Origin: Polytrichum commune
Lineage: Eukaryota; Streptophyta; Polytrichopsida; Polytrichales; Polytrichaceae
NCBI GenBank assembly: GCA_950295325.1
Contig: OX485806.1
Coordinates: 58,399,169-58,463,168 of the forward strand
DNA: 64,000 nt
Direction of reading: 5' to 3'
The notes beneath the pieces were generated by a model. That model had not been told where the DNA came from, did no database searches, and saw nothing but the letters and a program-made list of their open reading frames with translations. The translations under genes and the position numbers were made by a program. Positions 25,301 through 35,829 of the stretch are shown piece after piece; position 1 is the stretch's first letter, and the number at the start of each line of letters is the position of its first letter.

Positions 25301-25791
25301 CATTGCAAGTTGAATCCCTGCTGTCTTTTTGGTAATGTCCAGAAGGCTAGGTTTACAAGTGCACACAATGTTTGCAGGTCATAGCAACCCTAAAGGGGCA
25401 TCTCGACTATTCTTTTGCATCAGCTTGGCACCCTGATGGTCGTGTCTTTGCAACTGGAAACCAAGACACAACTTGTAGGCTTTGGGACGTACGCTATCTG
25501 GGAGTATCTCTGGCTGTGTTGAAGGGTCGCATTGGTGCAATCCGCTCAATTCGTTTCACTGCTGATGGGCGCTTCATGGTGATGGCCGAACCTGCAGATT
25601 TTGTTCATATCTATGACACCAGGCAGGATTACTCTCATTGCCAAGAAATTGACCTATTTGGAGAAGTAGCAGGTGTCTCTTTCAGCCCTGATTCAGAGTC
25701 ACTATATGTGGGAGTGGCAGATCGTACATATGGGAGCCTGCTGGAGTTCAACCGTGGTCACGATGACACCTTCCATGATAGTCTTATGTAG
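19328..25791 (+). CDS. WD40-repeat protein, conserved plant family (nine coding exons, intact)
   Basis: The coding sequence joins exons 19328-19465, 20743-20910, 21692-21778, 22063-22200, 22972-23088, 23319-23410, 24765-24870, 25027-25113 and 25378-25791. All eight introns are GT-AG and the phases agree. The total is 1347 nt, giving 448 residues with no internal stop. The acidic N-terminus (residues 1-46) is followed by a block with GKDVQGIPWDRL and KYRETRLQQYKNYENL (47-102), then LRNLVWATSKHDVYLM (132-177), AGGFQGEMVCK and WD40 blades. The last exon has GHLDYSFASAWHPDG ... CRLWDVR and later FVHIYDTR. The order matches plant WD40 proteins related to fission yeast C2A9.03. WD40 propellers are protein-interaction scaffolds; the partner and cellular role of this family are not known to me. 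The ATG opens the first frame showing the family's acidic start. It is the only intact host gene seen. Confidence 0.9.
21291..21429 (+). pseudogene. Decayed tandem copy of WD40 exon 2 end within intron 2
   Basis: This part of intron 2 repeats 20856-21003. Both contain GAGCAGTACAA/GCAGCAGTACAA, then CAGCCA.A.GATGACC.GGAGAAG followed by the same donor context GGTAATGGCTTGGGGC and then AATGTAATGTAGCTCT. It is a partial duplication of the exon 2 end together with its splice donor and early intron. Substitutions and a shortened coding part make it non-coding, but the GT donor survives. Confidence 0.75.
23781..23853 (+). repeat. CA/TA-rich microsatellite in WD40 intron 6
   Basis: An imperfect array of ACACAT, ACAC and ATAT units about 70 bp long in the largest intron (23411-24764). 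Likely length-polymorphic. Confidence 0.85.
25192..25282 (+). repeat. Short tandem repeat in WD40 intron 8
   Basis: Two and a part copies of a roughly 40-bp unit beginning CTGCTGTCCA and containing CAGAA.ACAG.AGCC. It lies between exons 8 and 9 and is purely intronic; the frame open across it (25166-25384) is fortuitous. Confidence 0.7.
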
Positions 25792-27363
25792 AAAATCTAA
25801 ATTCAGTACGTTCACCATTTCCAAAGCAGGTAGATGAGCATGTTTTGGTTCTTTCCTTGGGTGTAAACCACTAGCACTTGTGAGTTGTTGTGCAGAAGTG
25901 TGAAGGTTCCTTGGTGGACAGCTTTCTGGAGCTTTGAAAACGCATGTCTATCACATTTCATCTGACCTGGCTTGCATGAACATGCTAGTGGCCAAGGTGT
26001 GAGAGTAATAGCTAGATGGAAGCATTGCAAGTTGGAGTTCAAGAGCACATTGTTTGATTCCGAGCGTTTTTGCAATAGATGCTAAAATATTTGTTGGAAG
26101 TAATGAATCATAGAATGCAGTAGGCTGACTACAGAAGCCTGAAACAACTTCAATGATGGTATCGGCCTACATATCCATTTGTGGCGAAAATGAACAAATG
26201 TTGTGCTTTAGATAGTTAACAAGCAAGAGCATGCTGTTGGATTTTGTAGACGCTGCCATAACCTGATCAGTCTTTTCACACCCTCAATCTTGCCTCCCTC
26301 CATTATGAAGGTCAGTCAGCGCTTCATCGCACTTCATGTGCAGTTGCTCAACCATCTTCAGAGCTTTTGCTGGATGCACTGTGGCTAAAGTTTGTCTTAG
26401 ATGACTGTCAGCCTGAAAAAAGCTTCCTTGTGCTACTCTTTGCCACCCCTCTTTGGTTTTCAGTGACTTTTCACTGTACTTTGCAATCCCTTCGTCAATT
26501 ACACATATGTCATATGTACAACTGCACTGTTTTCTTTGATAAGTTTGTACACTACTAATTCTGGAGCTTCCACATTTTGAATTTGGTGTAGTTCACACTA
26601 ATTTGAAGTTAATGCCAATCTGTAAGGAAGGTGAATAGTATGTATAGATGTCCACTACATTACACCTTGTCTCCATGCTTTTGCTAGTAATTGGGATAGA
26701 GAAGGAAGTTTGAAAAAGGCTCTCCACCCAATCACAGAGAAGGAATTCACAGAAAACTTATGCTGATGATTTTTCCTCACCCTCAAGCCCTCTATTGATA
26801 TGTAAATTACAGTCTCTTGATGCTTTGGGTCAAGATATTGGAGTATCAAAGGGAAGCTAGCATGTGGGTAGTGAGTGGTGAGTAGTAACATTTGAGCTAT
26901 AACATGAGATATAAGTTTTCATTTGTAGAAAACATTCAATATTATTCAAATAGCTTGGTTATAAATGGAATGCATGGTGACATTTGAGAAATGAATCCTA
27001 TTACCATGGAATTCATGCTCTACAATTTGTCAAAGGGTCGATTACCATGTAATCAACTTGGCATTTGAAGGTCTAAAAATAAGCCTTAATATATTACTAA
27101 AGCTTGGATTAAATGGGCATCAAAATTACCTACATATATTGAAAGTTCGTAAAATCTATCTATCAACAATGTATCAACATTAGATAATTATTACATATCA
27201 TTGAATATTAATGCTTGACAATAGTTGCAACTCTATATGATGTGGGTATGATGTGCATGACCTTGTTGTGGTTTAAAATTATAGCTGCATTCATTAAGGT
27301 GTTCACCTTTATGCAGTCAACATGAACCTGTAGTTGATGCAACTTTTAGTCAATGTATCAACT
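25792..27363 (+). other. 3' flank of the WD40 gene
   Basis: Contains the 3' UTR and downstream spacer. No canonical AATAAA stands out soon after the stop codon and no further exon was recognised. The sequence grows more AT-rich after about 26900. The last 130 bp have several GTTGAC/AGTTGATG/GTCAAT motifs that continue on the far side of the next element. Confidence 0.4.
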
Positions 27364-27372
27364 ATAGTTGCC

Positions 27373-28348
27373 GGCTGGGGATTCGTGGCACTCAAGTAAA
27401 GTCATCCAGTACCAAAAATCGGATGAGTCCATCAAGAAGTTTGGATGGAGCTTATTTTAGTGAAACGCCTCCGAGTTGGCATGTAAGACCTATTTTCTTC
27501 CTCATAGCTATTGTGAACTATTAGCTATATTCTAAATATCAATTAGTTGGCAAGGGGCAATGATGTGACCTTGGATGCTCTAAGCCTATTTTCTAATCTT
27601 CCATGAATTGTTTCCAAGGCCATGATGTGGCTTTGAATTTCACATGATTATTTTGATATATATTGCAAGATATCAACGTGTGCAACATATAATTTTGAGG
27701 TGTTGTCATAGACAATTTTTGTTTGTTCATAATTCATTTATTTTGCACGGGTGTGATTGCTCAAATCAACGTTATGGTAAATTGGTGAACTCAAAAGATC
27801 AATTCAATATTATAATTATAATTATAATATAATGAAATTAATTTGAAATTAATTAATATACACAATGTGTTTTTAAAGATAATAAAATATATGACGAGGA
27901 CAAAATATTACAATAATGCAGATAAGCTATAACAAAAAACTTATGATTTTTTAAATATACCCCATCTATAATGTTGTCCCACAAGTCTAATTCCAAATAA
28001 CATACCATCTATTTATACCTCATATTATATTACCTAAAAAATAAAAATTATTTTTAAAAATTATTTTTGTTATATGTTTTATATTCTATCTTCATTGTCT
28101 CATTTTGGTTATCTTATGAACACTTGCACTAATCTATAATTAGAATAACAAAGATAATTTTGAATGGTAAATCACAAAATTATACACTCAATGTTAATGA
28201 GGATTTTGTAATGTTTAAGACCTCCAAGTTAATTATGTGCTTCATTGATGGTTTCAACGTAAGGTGGTGTTTAAAGTGGTTCATTTCATCCGCAAAGATG
28301 AATGAACTCTCACTAATGAAAATACATGAGTGCCATGAATCCCCGGCC
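27373..28348. mobile_element. 976-bp Mutator-type element with 9-bp target duplication
   Basis: The left end GGCTGGGGATTCGTGGCACT and the right end (complement of GGCCGGGGATTCATGGCACT) form a terminal inverted repeat of about 22 bp. They are flanked by the perfect 9-bp direct repeat ATAGTTGCC (27364-27372 and 28349-28357). The termini match the 246-bp MITE at 15876-16121. The interior is very AT-rich, with a TTATAATTA run near 27810-27832, and has no recognisable coding sequence, so it is a longer non-autonomous member of the same family. Confidence 0.87.
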
Positions 28349-28714
28349 ATAGTTGCCAACTATCTACGTAGGTAGTTGACTAGACTACTGGGCAACAGTC
28401 GTAGTTGACTATTATGCCCCCTCCCCACTTGACTTTAGGGAGGGCGGTTTTAGGCTAAGACCCCCTTTTCATTAACGGGCTTCTCCACCTGGGGGGGTAT
28501 TAGGGGCCGAGCTGAGCTGGCAAGCTCGCTAAGAGGAGCTTGCTTCACCTGCTAAAACTGCGGAGGAATAATAGCACACCTAACAACCAGGTGCAGGGTC
28601 ACTCCATTGGCTAAGAGTAGGTATTAGCTATTCAGCCTCAAAGAGGCATAATACCGGTAATACTGAGGGCCCCACTCCCCCCCGAATCCGGCGAAGGCTG
28701 CAACAGATTTTCTT

Positions 28715-29372
28715 TTGTTTGGCCGAAATAGCCGGCAGTGCTGCAACGGCTTCTTCAAAGTATCGCCTCAATAGTCGGCAATATGCTCTTCTATCGCCGA
28801 ATTTCTCAACCGGTGTTGCTCAAACTCTCCTGGAACACAGCTTCAACCGCTCATTCCTGAAACAGAGCCAACGGTTCATCTGTCAGTGGGTCGGTCTAAA
28901 ATGATCGGTGATTTCCCTGCAGTCTCCACTTCAGCCGGAAATTTCTCAAACTCAACTTCATTTGTGCCGGTTCTCCCCTATCATTGCTTGCAAGCACTAG
29001 GATCTCAAACGGTTATGCCCAAAAATCTCCCCCACCAGCCACCACTGTGCCGAAATAGGCAGTCACTGAAATCTGCTCATTCTATCGCCGAACTAGCCGG
29101 CACTGTAGTATTTAAGTGATGGGTTCAAGCTTTAAGTAGTATTCAAGTGATACTTCAGCTGCGCATGAGTATTTACAGTGCAGGAGCTGCAGTTCGAGCT
29201 GTGCAGGAATTCGCTGACTCCTGGTAACTTCGCCATCTCCTGGTCTGTTGTACTTGGACCTTGCTCGGACCCCTGCACCGACAGTTCGGTGATACACCCA
29301 GATTTCGGTGATACTCCAGTTATGGCAGCTCCAGTTTCTGCTTGGGGTTTTGGAGGAGTCCCCTCCAGCCCC
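28715..29372 (+). repeat. Left long inverted-repeat arm of the Harbinger element
   Basis: About 650 bp that reads as the near-perfect complement of 38887-39534. The part 29112-29372 pairs with 38887-39142 with few mismatches, and 28715-29110 pairs with 39145-39534 including shared CGGCTATTTC, ATCGCCTCAATAGTCGGCAA and GATCGGTGATTTCCCTGCAG. The arm starts about 300 bp inside the terminus; the outer ~250 bp on each side are not related. Short frames here are open on both strands of both arms, an effect of the repeat and not evidence for genes. Confidence 0.9.
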
Positions 29373-29557
29373 AATCCTGTCCTCAGCGGCCACCCTGGTG
29401 AGTTACCTCAAAAATATAGTGAATGTGCTCTTGGTTTATTCTTCAGTCCTGCAAATTGTCTGCCTCCACTTGCCAACAGATGCAGGTCCCCTCCGATCAT
29501 CTACCTGCTCCTCCCACCCGTACCCCTTACTCGGCAGGAATTAGGTAGATGCCAGTC

Positions 29558-30210
29558 TTGAACCTCAACCAGAATTTTCTCAAACTCAACCGGTTCATCC
29601 GTAACTAACTGCTGGTTTTCACCTATCATAGATACACTATTCATACATTTACAGTGGCACAGACAGAATTATCAACATTTTCCTTGTATTTTACTTACTT
29701 TCACTGCAAATATTAGACTGACAGACAGAATGACAGATCATTCACAACTTCAGTTTAGTCACGTGCGTATAGGTTCTTGTGGCAATCCTTTATGTATTGT
29801 CCAGGAAATATATACAGTGCAGTCACCGGGTAGATTTTTGGGCATAACCGTTTGAGATCCTAGTCCTTGCAAGTCCAATCGGTTACATGTTGACATCCTC
29901 TTGGTTTGCTGGTTTAAATGTGGGTATATGCAGACAATTCATCTGCATTGATTAGTAATTGGCTGCAGTCTTGAACTTCAACCATAATTTCCTTTAACTC
30001 AACCGGTTCATCCGAATCTAAATGCTGGTTCACCGATCATAGATACATTATTCATACATTTACAGTGGCACAGACAGAATTATCAACATTTTCCTTGTAT
30101 TTACTTACTTTCACTACAAATATTAAGACTGACAGACAGAATGATAAATCATTCATAACTTCAGTTTAGTCACGTGGGTATAGGTTCTTGTGGCAATCCT
30201 TTATGTATTA
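29558..30210 (+). repeat. Direct duplication of ~240 bp inside the Harbinger element
   Basis: Two copies, about 29558-29800 and 29970-30210, share TTTACAGTGGCACAGACAGA, ATTATCAACATTTTCCTTGT and CAGTTTAGTCACGTG. Each opens with ACTCAACCGGTTCATCCG. The duplication lies upstream of ORF1 and could belong to its 5' region or to transposase-binding sequence. Confidence 0.85.
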
Positions 30211-30358
30211 TCTCTCATGGTTTATGCATTTTTTTGGTGGTGAAATTTTCATGGGAATTACTTGGGAATTGTTGTTGTTGGCAATTGTATTTTGTTGTAC
30301 ACTTATTTTTGCTATGTATATAATTGAAACATAATTGAAATCTATGTTAATTTTCCAG

Positions 30359-31524
30359 GTTTAGGGCGTCAAAATCATGCTTCTGTGACCTCTCCTGCAC
30401 GTAGTCGGGGTAAGCGGCTAACCCCCTCTGATTCGCAAGGGGACACATTCCAAAAGACACGTCGAGATAGGCGTCCAAATTGGAGCCTAAACGAAATGAT
30501 AGCACTTGTTGATGCAAAACGTGAAGAATTCCTAGAGGGTCTTGACGTTGTTGATGGGCGTGATCTTATGGACTCCGAGGTTACTAAGTGGAGTCGCATC
30601 TCGGACAAAATCATGGCCTCCGGTTTTTCAATGCACTACCAAAATGGTAAGGCTTGTAAGGGTAAGTGACACCTTATCCTACCGGACTACCGTAGGGTTG
30701 CGGATTACCATGCTCGCACGGGCATAAATGATGAAGATTATTGAAAACTTACTCCTCGTGAATTAACCGTAGAGAAATTACCTAAAGTATTTCCTAAAGA
30801 AATTTACGTAAGAATTCATGAGTCGTTTGGTCGCCGACCCCAAATTCAAGCCCCTTATGTCCGCGATTTATTAAACCCCCATGATGAGGTATTTCTACGT
30901 AGAGAGTATGATAGTGTTAAAGAAGATGTGGACGTTGTTGACCTTAGTGTTAATGAGACTAGCATTGAGGGTTTAGATGGTACTCCTAACTTTGACCATG
31001 TGAAGAGGGTTATTGATGGTAGGGATCCATCAATAGTCTTAGGTGGGGTAGGTGCCTCAAATGGTACACCCTTGAACGGAGTTACCCCTACTCGAAGAGG
31101 GAGTACGGTACTTTTATCCGATTCTAGCCATTCAATTAGTAAAAGAAAAATTGGAAACACCGCTATAAGGAGGAAGTCTTCGGGAGGTGGATCTGCATTA
31201 TTAGAGGTTGCTAAAGCCTCCGAAGAGGCTATTGCAACTCAAATGAAGGAAATGGCCTCGGTGACCAAGGAAACCGAATTCAATAAGTTGGAGGTCCAAC
31301 TTCGATTGTTTTCGGAGCAAATGGCGTACCAATGAGAACGAGACATGCGGATATACGAACAAAGTTTAATGGCGGCCGACAACGGCCGACTTGCAATTAC
31401 TAAACAAGGTGAAATAGTTTTAGCTTTAGGAAATATATCTAGTGTTTTGTCATTAGGTTTGAGGGGCCACATGAAGCCTCCCGGCAAGGCTTCCACTCCG
31501 GAACCTAGTAATGAGGCATCTTAG
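30359..31524 (+). pseudogene. Harbinger ORF1, Myb/SANT-like DNA-binding protein, three in-frame TGA
   Basis: One continuous frame from a likely 3' splice site (TTTTCCAG, ending 30358) to TAG at 31522-31524, broken only by TGA at 30667, 30742 and 31333. The N-terminal part is a trihelix/SANT-like fold: RPNWSLNEMIALVDAKREEF then SEVTKWSRISDKIMASGF, with tryptophans spaced as in Myb-like helices. The C-terminal part (EEAIATQMKEMASV to about 31335) is helical and charged. ORF1 proteins of PIF/Harbinger elements bind DNA and help the transposase enter the nucleus and act. Each TGA is at a site where Trp would fit (for example after NGKACKGK and after INDEDY), so each looks like TGG changed to TGA. 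No ATG exists in the visible exon, so the start is probably in an upstream exon. Confidence 0.8.
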
Positions 31525-31529
31525 ATCTA

Positions 31530-33266
31530 TACCATCCATTGCATTGTACTAGGAAATATTCCTTTGTTTGAATTGAAGCATATTATTAAATATTAAAATA
31601 TAAACATCTTCTTTCTTTTGATTCATGATATTGTACCATAAAAAATCTACTGCATTTTTGTTTTTTAAATTTGTAACATTTTGGAGCAAGAGCTTTCACC
31701 TTTCACTTCCTTCCACATGTAATTGTTCTTAGAATGTTCAAATATTCAATGCATATCATAAAGGGACAATGTACCCTTATTTGCATTCATCCAAAGTGGG
31801 TTGGAAGGATTATATTCATCCTAAGGATTATCATCCTCTAGCCGTGTCTTTTCATCACTTAACCTTTCATCCGAGAGTCATTTCTATTTAAGCTAAGTGT
31901 TTACACTTTTGTAATCTACATAAATCTCTTGGTAGACTACGATATTTGTGCAAGAAGTTTGAACAAAATCTTTAGGAATAGCAAAGGTAAAAGAAATAAG
32001 TGACAAATTAATTCTTTTAGTCTACAAATCCTCAAGAAGGGGCTATTTTAAATTGAAAATTGCAGAAGGTCAAACATCTAGAATGGAAACACACGTCTCA
32101 AGAAATAAGTGACAAACTAAAAGAAATTTGAGTTTAATAGGACATGGAAAAAATGTTGATAGAATCTTAAACAAGTTTGTAAATTCCAACTTACCACAAG
32201 AAAGGATTTGTTAATTGACAAGAGCCAGTTTGAACGAATTTGTTAACTAAATATTCCTCACAAGATAGTGTGTTCAACTTGCAAATGTTTGCCACACTAC
32301 TCAAAAGACTGCGAAGTGAATAAGCTCAAGCTTAAAGCTTCCTGTATAGAAGCACCAAGTCCAACCAGTTACATGTTGACATCTTCCGTTTTTTCTTCAT
32401 TAATTTGAGGTACGTATTCTATGACTTCCGTTAAAATGATTGGTAAATTTCCTGATGTCTTGAACATCAACCGGTTATATCTCAAACTCAACCGGTTCAT
32501 CTGTAACTAGCGGCTGGTTCTCCCTGTTCATGGCAGGTCTTCACTGAACCAGTGATTGGGGAGATATTTGGGCATCATAACCGGTTGAGATCCTAGTAAT
32601 TGCAAGTTCAACCGAATACACGTTGAAATCCTCCGGTTTCCTTCATTCAATTGGGATATATTCCACAAATTCCGTTAAAATGATTGGTAAGTTTCCTGCA
32701 GTCATGATGAACTTCATCCGGTTATTTCTCTAACTCAACCGGTTCATCTGTAACTAACTGCCGGTTCTCGCCGATCATAGAACTGAACTAAAGGGAGCCT
32801 TCAATAGTCAAAAAACAAGACAGTACTTGGGTCTCCTGAAATGCCTGCACAGGAGGAAATTGGATGCCTCCGAAAGTACTAAAAAAATACTTGTGTGGAT
32901 ACTTTATTTTGGCATATTGAGGGGTGGATTAAAAAAATGGACATTACAACTAGTACCACACTTTTTATTCACAAAATTTATAAAGATCATGATGTAACTC
33001 CTCTTTGGGATCCTAGGTAAGAAGCTAAAGATTGTCGAAGACCCTCCCCATTGTTTCTAGATCTACTTTGGGGTATTTGTAAACCCTTTGAGTGGTCCAC
33101 CACTCCGCGGGATCACTTTTAGTTAGAATGTTAGCATTAAAAGTTAGAATTGATAGGGAATTTAGGGAAAATTAGTTCATTTAGCATTTAGCCTAGAAGA
33201 AGGAAGGTCAAAATGAAACTAAGTAGTGTTAGAAGATAGCAAAGTAGAAAAAATATGCTAGCTAGT
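31530..33266. other. Harbinger interior, non-coding
   Basis: No coding sequence recognised. A ~245-bp direct duplication lies at about 32358-32540 and 32604-32785, sharing TCCGTTAAAATGATTGGTAA, CAACTCAACCGGTTCATCTG-like sequence and TAACTAAC/TAACTAGC. Several AACCGGTT palindromes occur here. Confidence 0.6.
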
Positions 33267-33271
33267 AAAAA

Positions 33272-34242
33272 TGTCGCAACCCTTGCTAACCCCCTTAGCA
33301 ATCTTGCCAATTTTCAATTCTAGCAAAGGTTACGAGCGCTAACCATTCGCATTCCGCCATGCTAATGGTTAGCTCCTCCTACCCCGGACCTTATAGTTCA
33401 TAGGAGGGAACCAACCCTCCTACTTTGCTTTAGGGACTCACCCCTTAATCGGTAACCCATTCCTAGATGTGGACTTCCATCCATGGAAGTCCAATCCCAT
33501 GTTGATCATCGCGTTGCCGAGCAACACTACAACAACCCGAACCATACTAGGCAACTATGGCCTCACAATGGGCCAATGCCCATGGAGGCCGTGCCGTACG
33601 GCCTCGGGTGGGTGAGGCCACACCACCTCACCCATATAAGCCTCTAGGACTCTACGCGGGGCCCCTACCCCACCGTCAACCAACCTCTTGTCTCTCTACC
33701 AAGAGTTGGGGCCAAGTGGACATTTTGCCTTAGCCGCTGGGCCTAGAAGCCCCCAGCAGCTTCAGACCATCATAACTTCCTTGTATGATGTCTGATTCCA
33801 GCAACCAACCACTCCATCTTCATCTACGCTTCACGTAGATGCCGATGGACTCCTCACTTGCCCCATTCGGGCAAGTGGTGAGGAAGTTATGCCTGTTTGA
33901 ACCTTGGCAGTCCCGGGAATCACTCCCAGGCACTGCTGTACCAGGGCGCTGTCCCGGGACAGCGCCCCACTCAAATGGCCATAACTCCTAGCTCACACCT
34001 CGGATTGAGGTGTTCTTGAGCATTCTAGAATCACCACGCCATGAGCTACGCATAGCTCATGGCCTTACCCTTGTGCCTCCTAGTCTTCGTGGATGGGAGG
34101 CGTTCCCAACGCCCGGGGACCTCACCCACACTAGGATCACTTGGGCCCTCTCACCAACGGCGCCACAAGTCCCGGGTGTCACTCCGGGGTCCCCCTTGTG
34201 CCCATGGTGTTTCGGGCACTCCTCATGGAGAGGTGCGCGACA
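33272..34242 (-). repeat. Solo LTR, family LTR-A, nested in the Harbinger element
   Basis: It runs from TGTCGCAACCCTTGC to GGTGCGCGACA, the reverse of 58756-59728, and is flanked by AAAAA on both sides (33267-33271 and 34243-34247), consistent with a 5-bp target duplication, although an A-run is weak evidence alone. Length 971 bp, with no internal retrotransposon sequence. It inserted at the edge of the CTAGCTA tandem array that follows. Its presence shows the Harbinger element was already in place when the retrotransposon inserted. Confidence 0.87.
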
Positions 34243-34250
34243 AAAAACAA

Positions 34251-34436
34251 CTAGCTAAGCAAATATTAGTAGATGCTAGCTATTAAACAAATGTTAGTAG
34301 ATGCTAGCTAAGCAAATATTAGTAGATGCTAGCTATTAAGCAAATGTTAGGAGATGCTAGCTAAGCAGATATTAGTAGATGCTAGCTATTAAGCAAATGT
34401 TAGTAAATGCTAGCTAAGCAAGTGTTAGTTTATTAG
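34251..34436 (+). repeat. Alternating 25/28-bp tandem array
   Basis: Seven units that alternate between CTAGCTAAGCAAATATTAGT-type (about 25 bp) and CTAGCTATTAAGCAAATGTT-type (about 28 bp), giving a higher-order period of about 53 bp. The array begins directly after the LTR-A solo LTR; traces of CTAGCTAG lie before it at 33258. Confidence 0.88.
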
Positions 34437-34439
34437 TTA

Positions 34440-35200
34440 GTGTGAGGCACACAAGACTATTGGAGGTGTTTTACGTAAGAAGACAAAATCGGCTTGAAGA
34501 CTTTTGAAGAAAATTAGAAAGAGAGCAAGGGGGCTACTTGCCAACTTGCCCCTTTGCCAACTCGATGGCGGAAAAATTAGAAAGATTTCTAAAGGTTTTT
34601 TGTCGGAGCCACCTCGGCGAGAGGGTGGCAACCTCAACCGGGAAAACCCCCGAGCCAAAATTTCGGGAAAAAGTTTGAAAAATGGATCCAGTGGAGGAGG
34701 GGTCCAAAAAAACCCCTCCTTCCACCTTGTAGCTCTCTCTCTTTCTCTAGTTTTTGGGCGAAGCCCTGCATCAATGTAGTTAGGAAAAAATCCTTTAGCA
34801 TGCATTCTCAATGGCCTAAAAGAAAGACTTGAGAACCTCCTCTACTCTCTCTCCTAGTTAGAATGTGTGTTTATTAACACACCAACAAAATTATTCCTTC
34901 TTTTTGTAGAGGTAGGTTGGATGGTAGAATTTTGAGTGGAGGCATTGTAGACCTCATCTGCCAATGCCCTGAAGGCTTAGTTCAGAAGCCAGAACAAGAT
35001 ATTTATTATTTTTCTCTTAGAGAGATTTCCTATAGCTATCCATAGTCGTTTCTCATTTGTGATTTGGTTAAGATGACAATTAGTTATGGATTTTCAAAGA
35101 TGGAGTAGAAAAACTGGGTGGTCTTGTGGGTAGCGGCTGCTGGATCAGACCTGCAAGCCCAATAGGAATTTTAATTCTAAGAAGTTATATTTTTCCCAAG
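34440..35200. other. Harbinger interior, unassigned
   Basis: Overlapping frames on both strands at 34437-34811 reflect a locally GC-richer stretch and match no domain. A CTCTCT tract lies near 34733. No function assigned. Confidence 0.3.
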
Positions 35201-35213
35201 TAGAACTTTTGTG

Positions 35214-35745
35214 TAGCTTTCCAAAATGGCTTAGAACATTTGATTTGAGCATGATTTGAATTAGATATAAATGGTGCAAGATGGGACACATAGTTTGAGA
35301 ACTTTTGGTTGACTGCTGCATTACAAAGGATCTGCTGGGTTCACTTCGGCTTATCTTTCTAATAACATATTTTTATCAAATACATATTTTTAATATCTCT
35401 CCAGGGTCATATAGAACGTTTGATTTGAGTAATATTTGAATTAGATATGAATTGTTGAAGGTGAGATACATAGTTTAAGCCTTCTTGATTGACTGCTGTG
35501 TTACAGGGAGTCTGCTGAATTTATATTAGCTTAACTTGCTGATGTCATAATTTTCCTAGTTAGAACATATTCATAGCTTTCCAATGGTATAAGAAAAGCC
35601 TAGACCCAAGTAGTAAGGAATGTGCTATGAATTTTTGAAGTTAGAAGTTAGATAGGTGGGTTGGAAGGGTTGATTGAATCGACCTCACACTTCCAACCCT
35701 CATAACTTTTGCATTTCTTATCCGATTCAAGTGATTTTTAGATCA
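35214..35745 (+). repeat. Degenerate ~180-bp tandem repeat
   Basis: Three diverged units start near 35214, 35395 and 35575, each with (A)GCTTTCCA or CTCTCCA, then TTTGATTTGAG..ATTTGAATTAGATAT in the first two, then GACTGCTG..TTACA and CTGCTG. The third unit is the most diverged. Confidence 0.65.
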
Positions 35746-35829
35746 TTGGAAAGATAATTAGGTGCACTAAGTATAAATATTATTCTTAGGATTAAATTAC
35801 AGTGCAGAATAAATACTTTATATTTTAAT

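Noticed and set aside
25166-25384. Frame upstream of the last WD40 exon as an extension of it
   Set aside because: It spans the intron 8 minisatellite; the TTTGCAG acceptor at 25377 and protein similarity start the exon at 25378.
29112-29561. Overlapping frames on both strands in the Harbinger left arm, repeated at 38706-39122
   Set aside because: Result of a long inverted repeat that happens to be open in several frames; no domain and no start or splice context.
30667-31335. Stop-codon recoding of TGA as Trp in ORF1
   Set aside because: Mutational decay of TGG codons is simpler; the WD40 gene in the same window uses normal Trp codons and stops.
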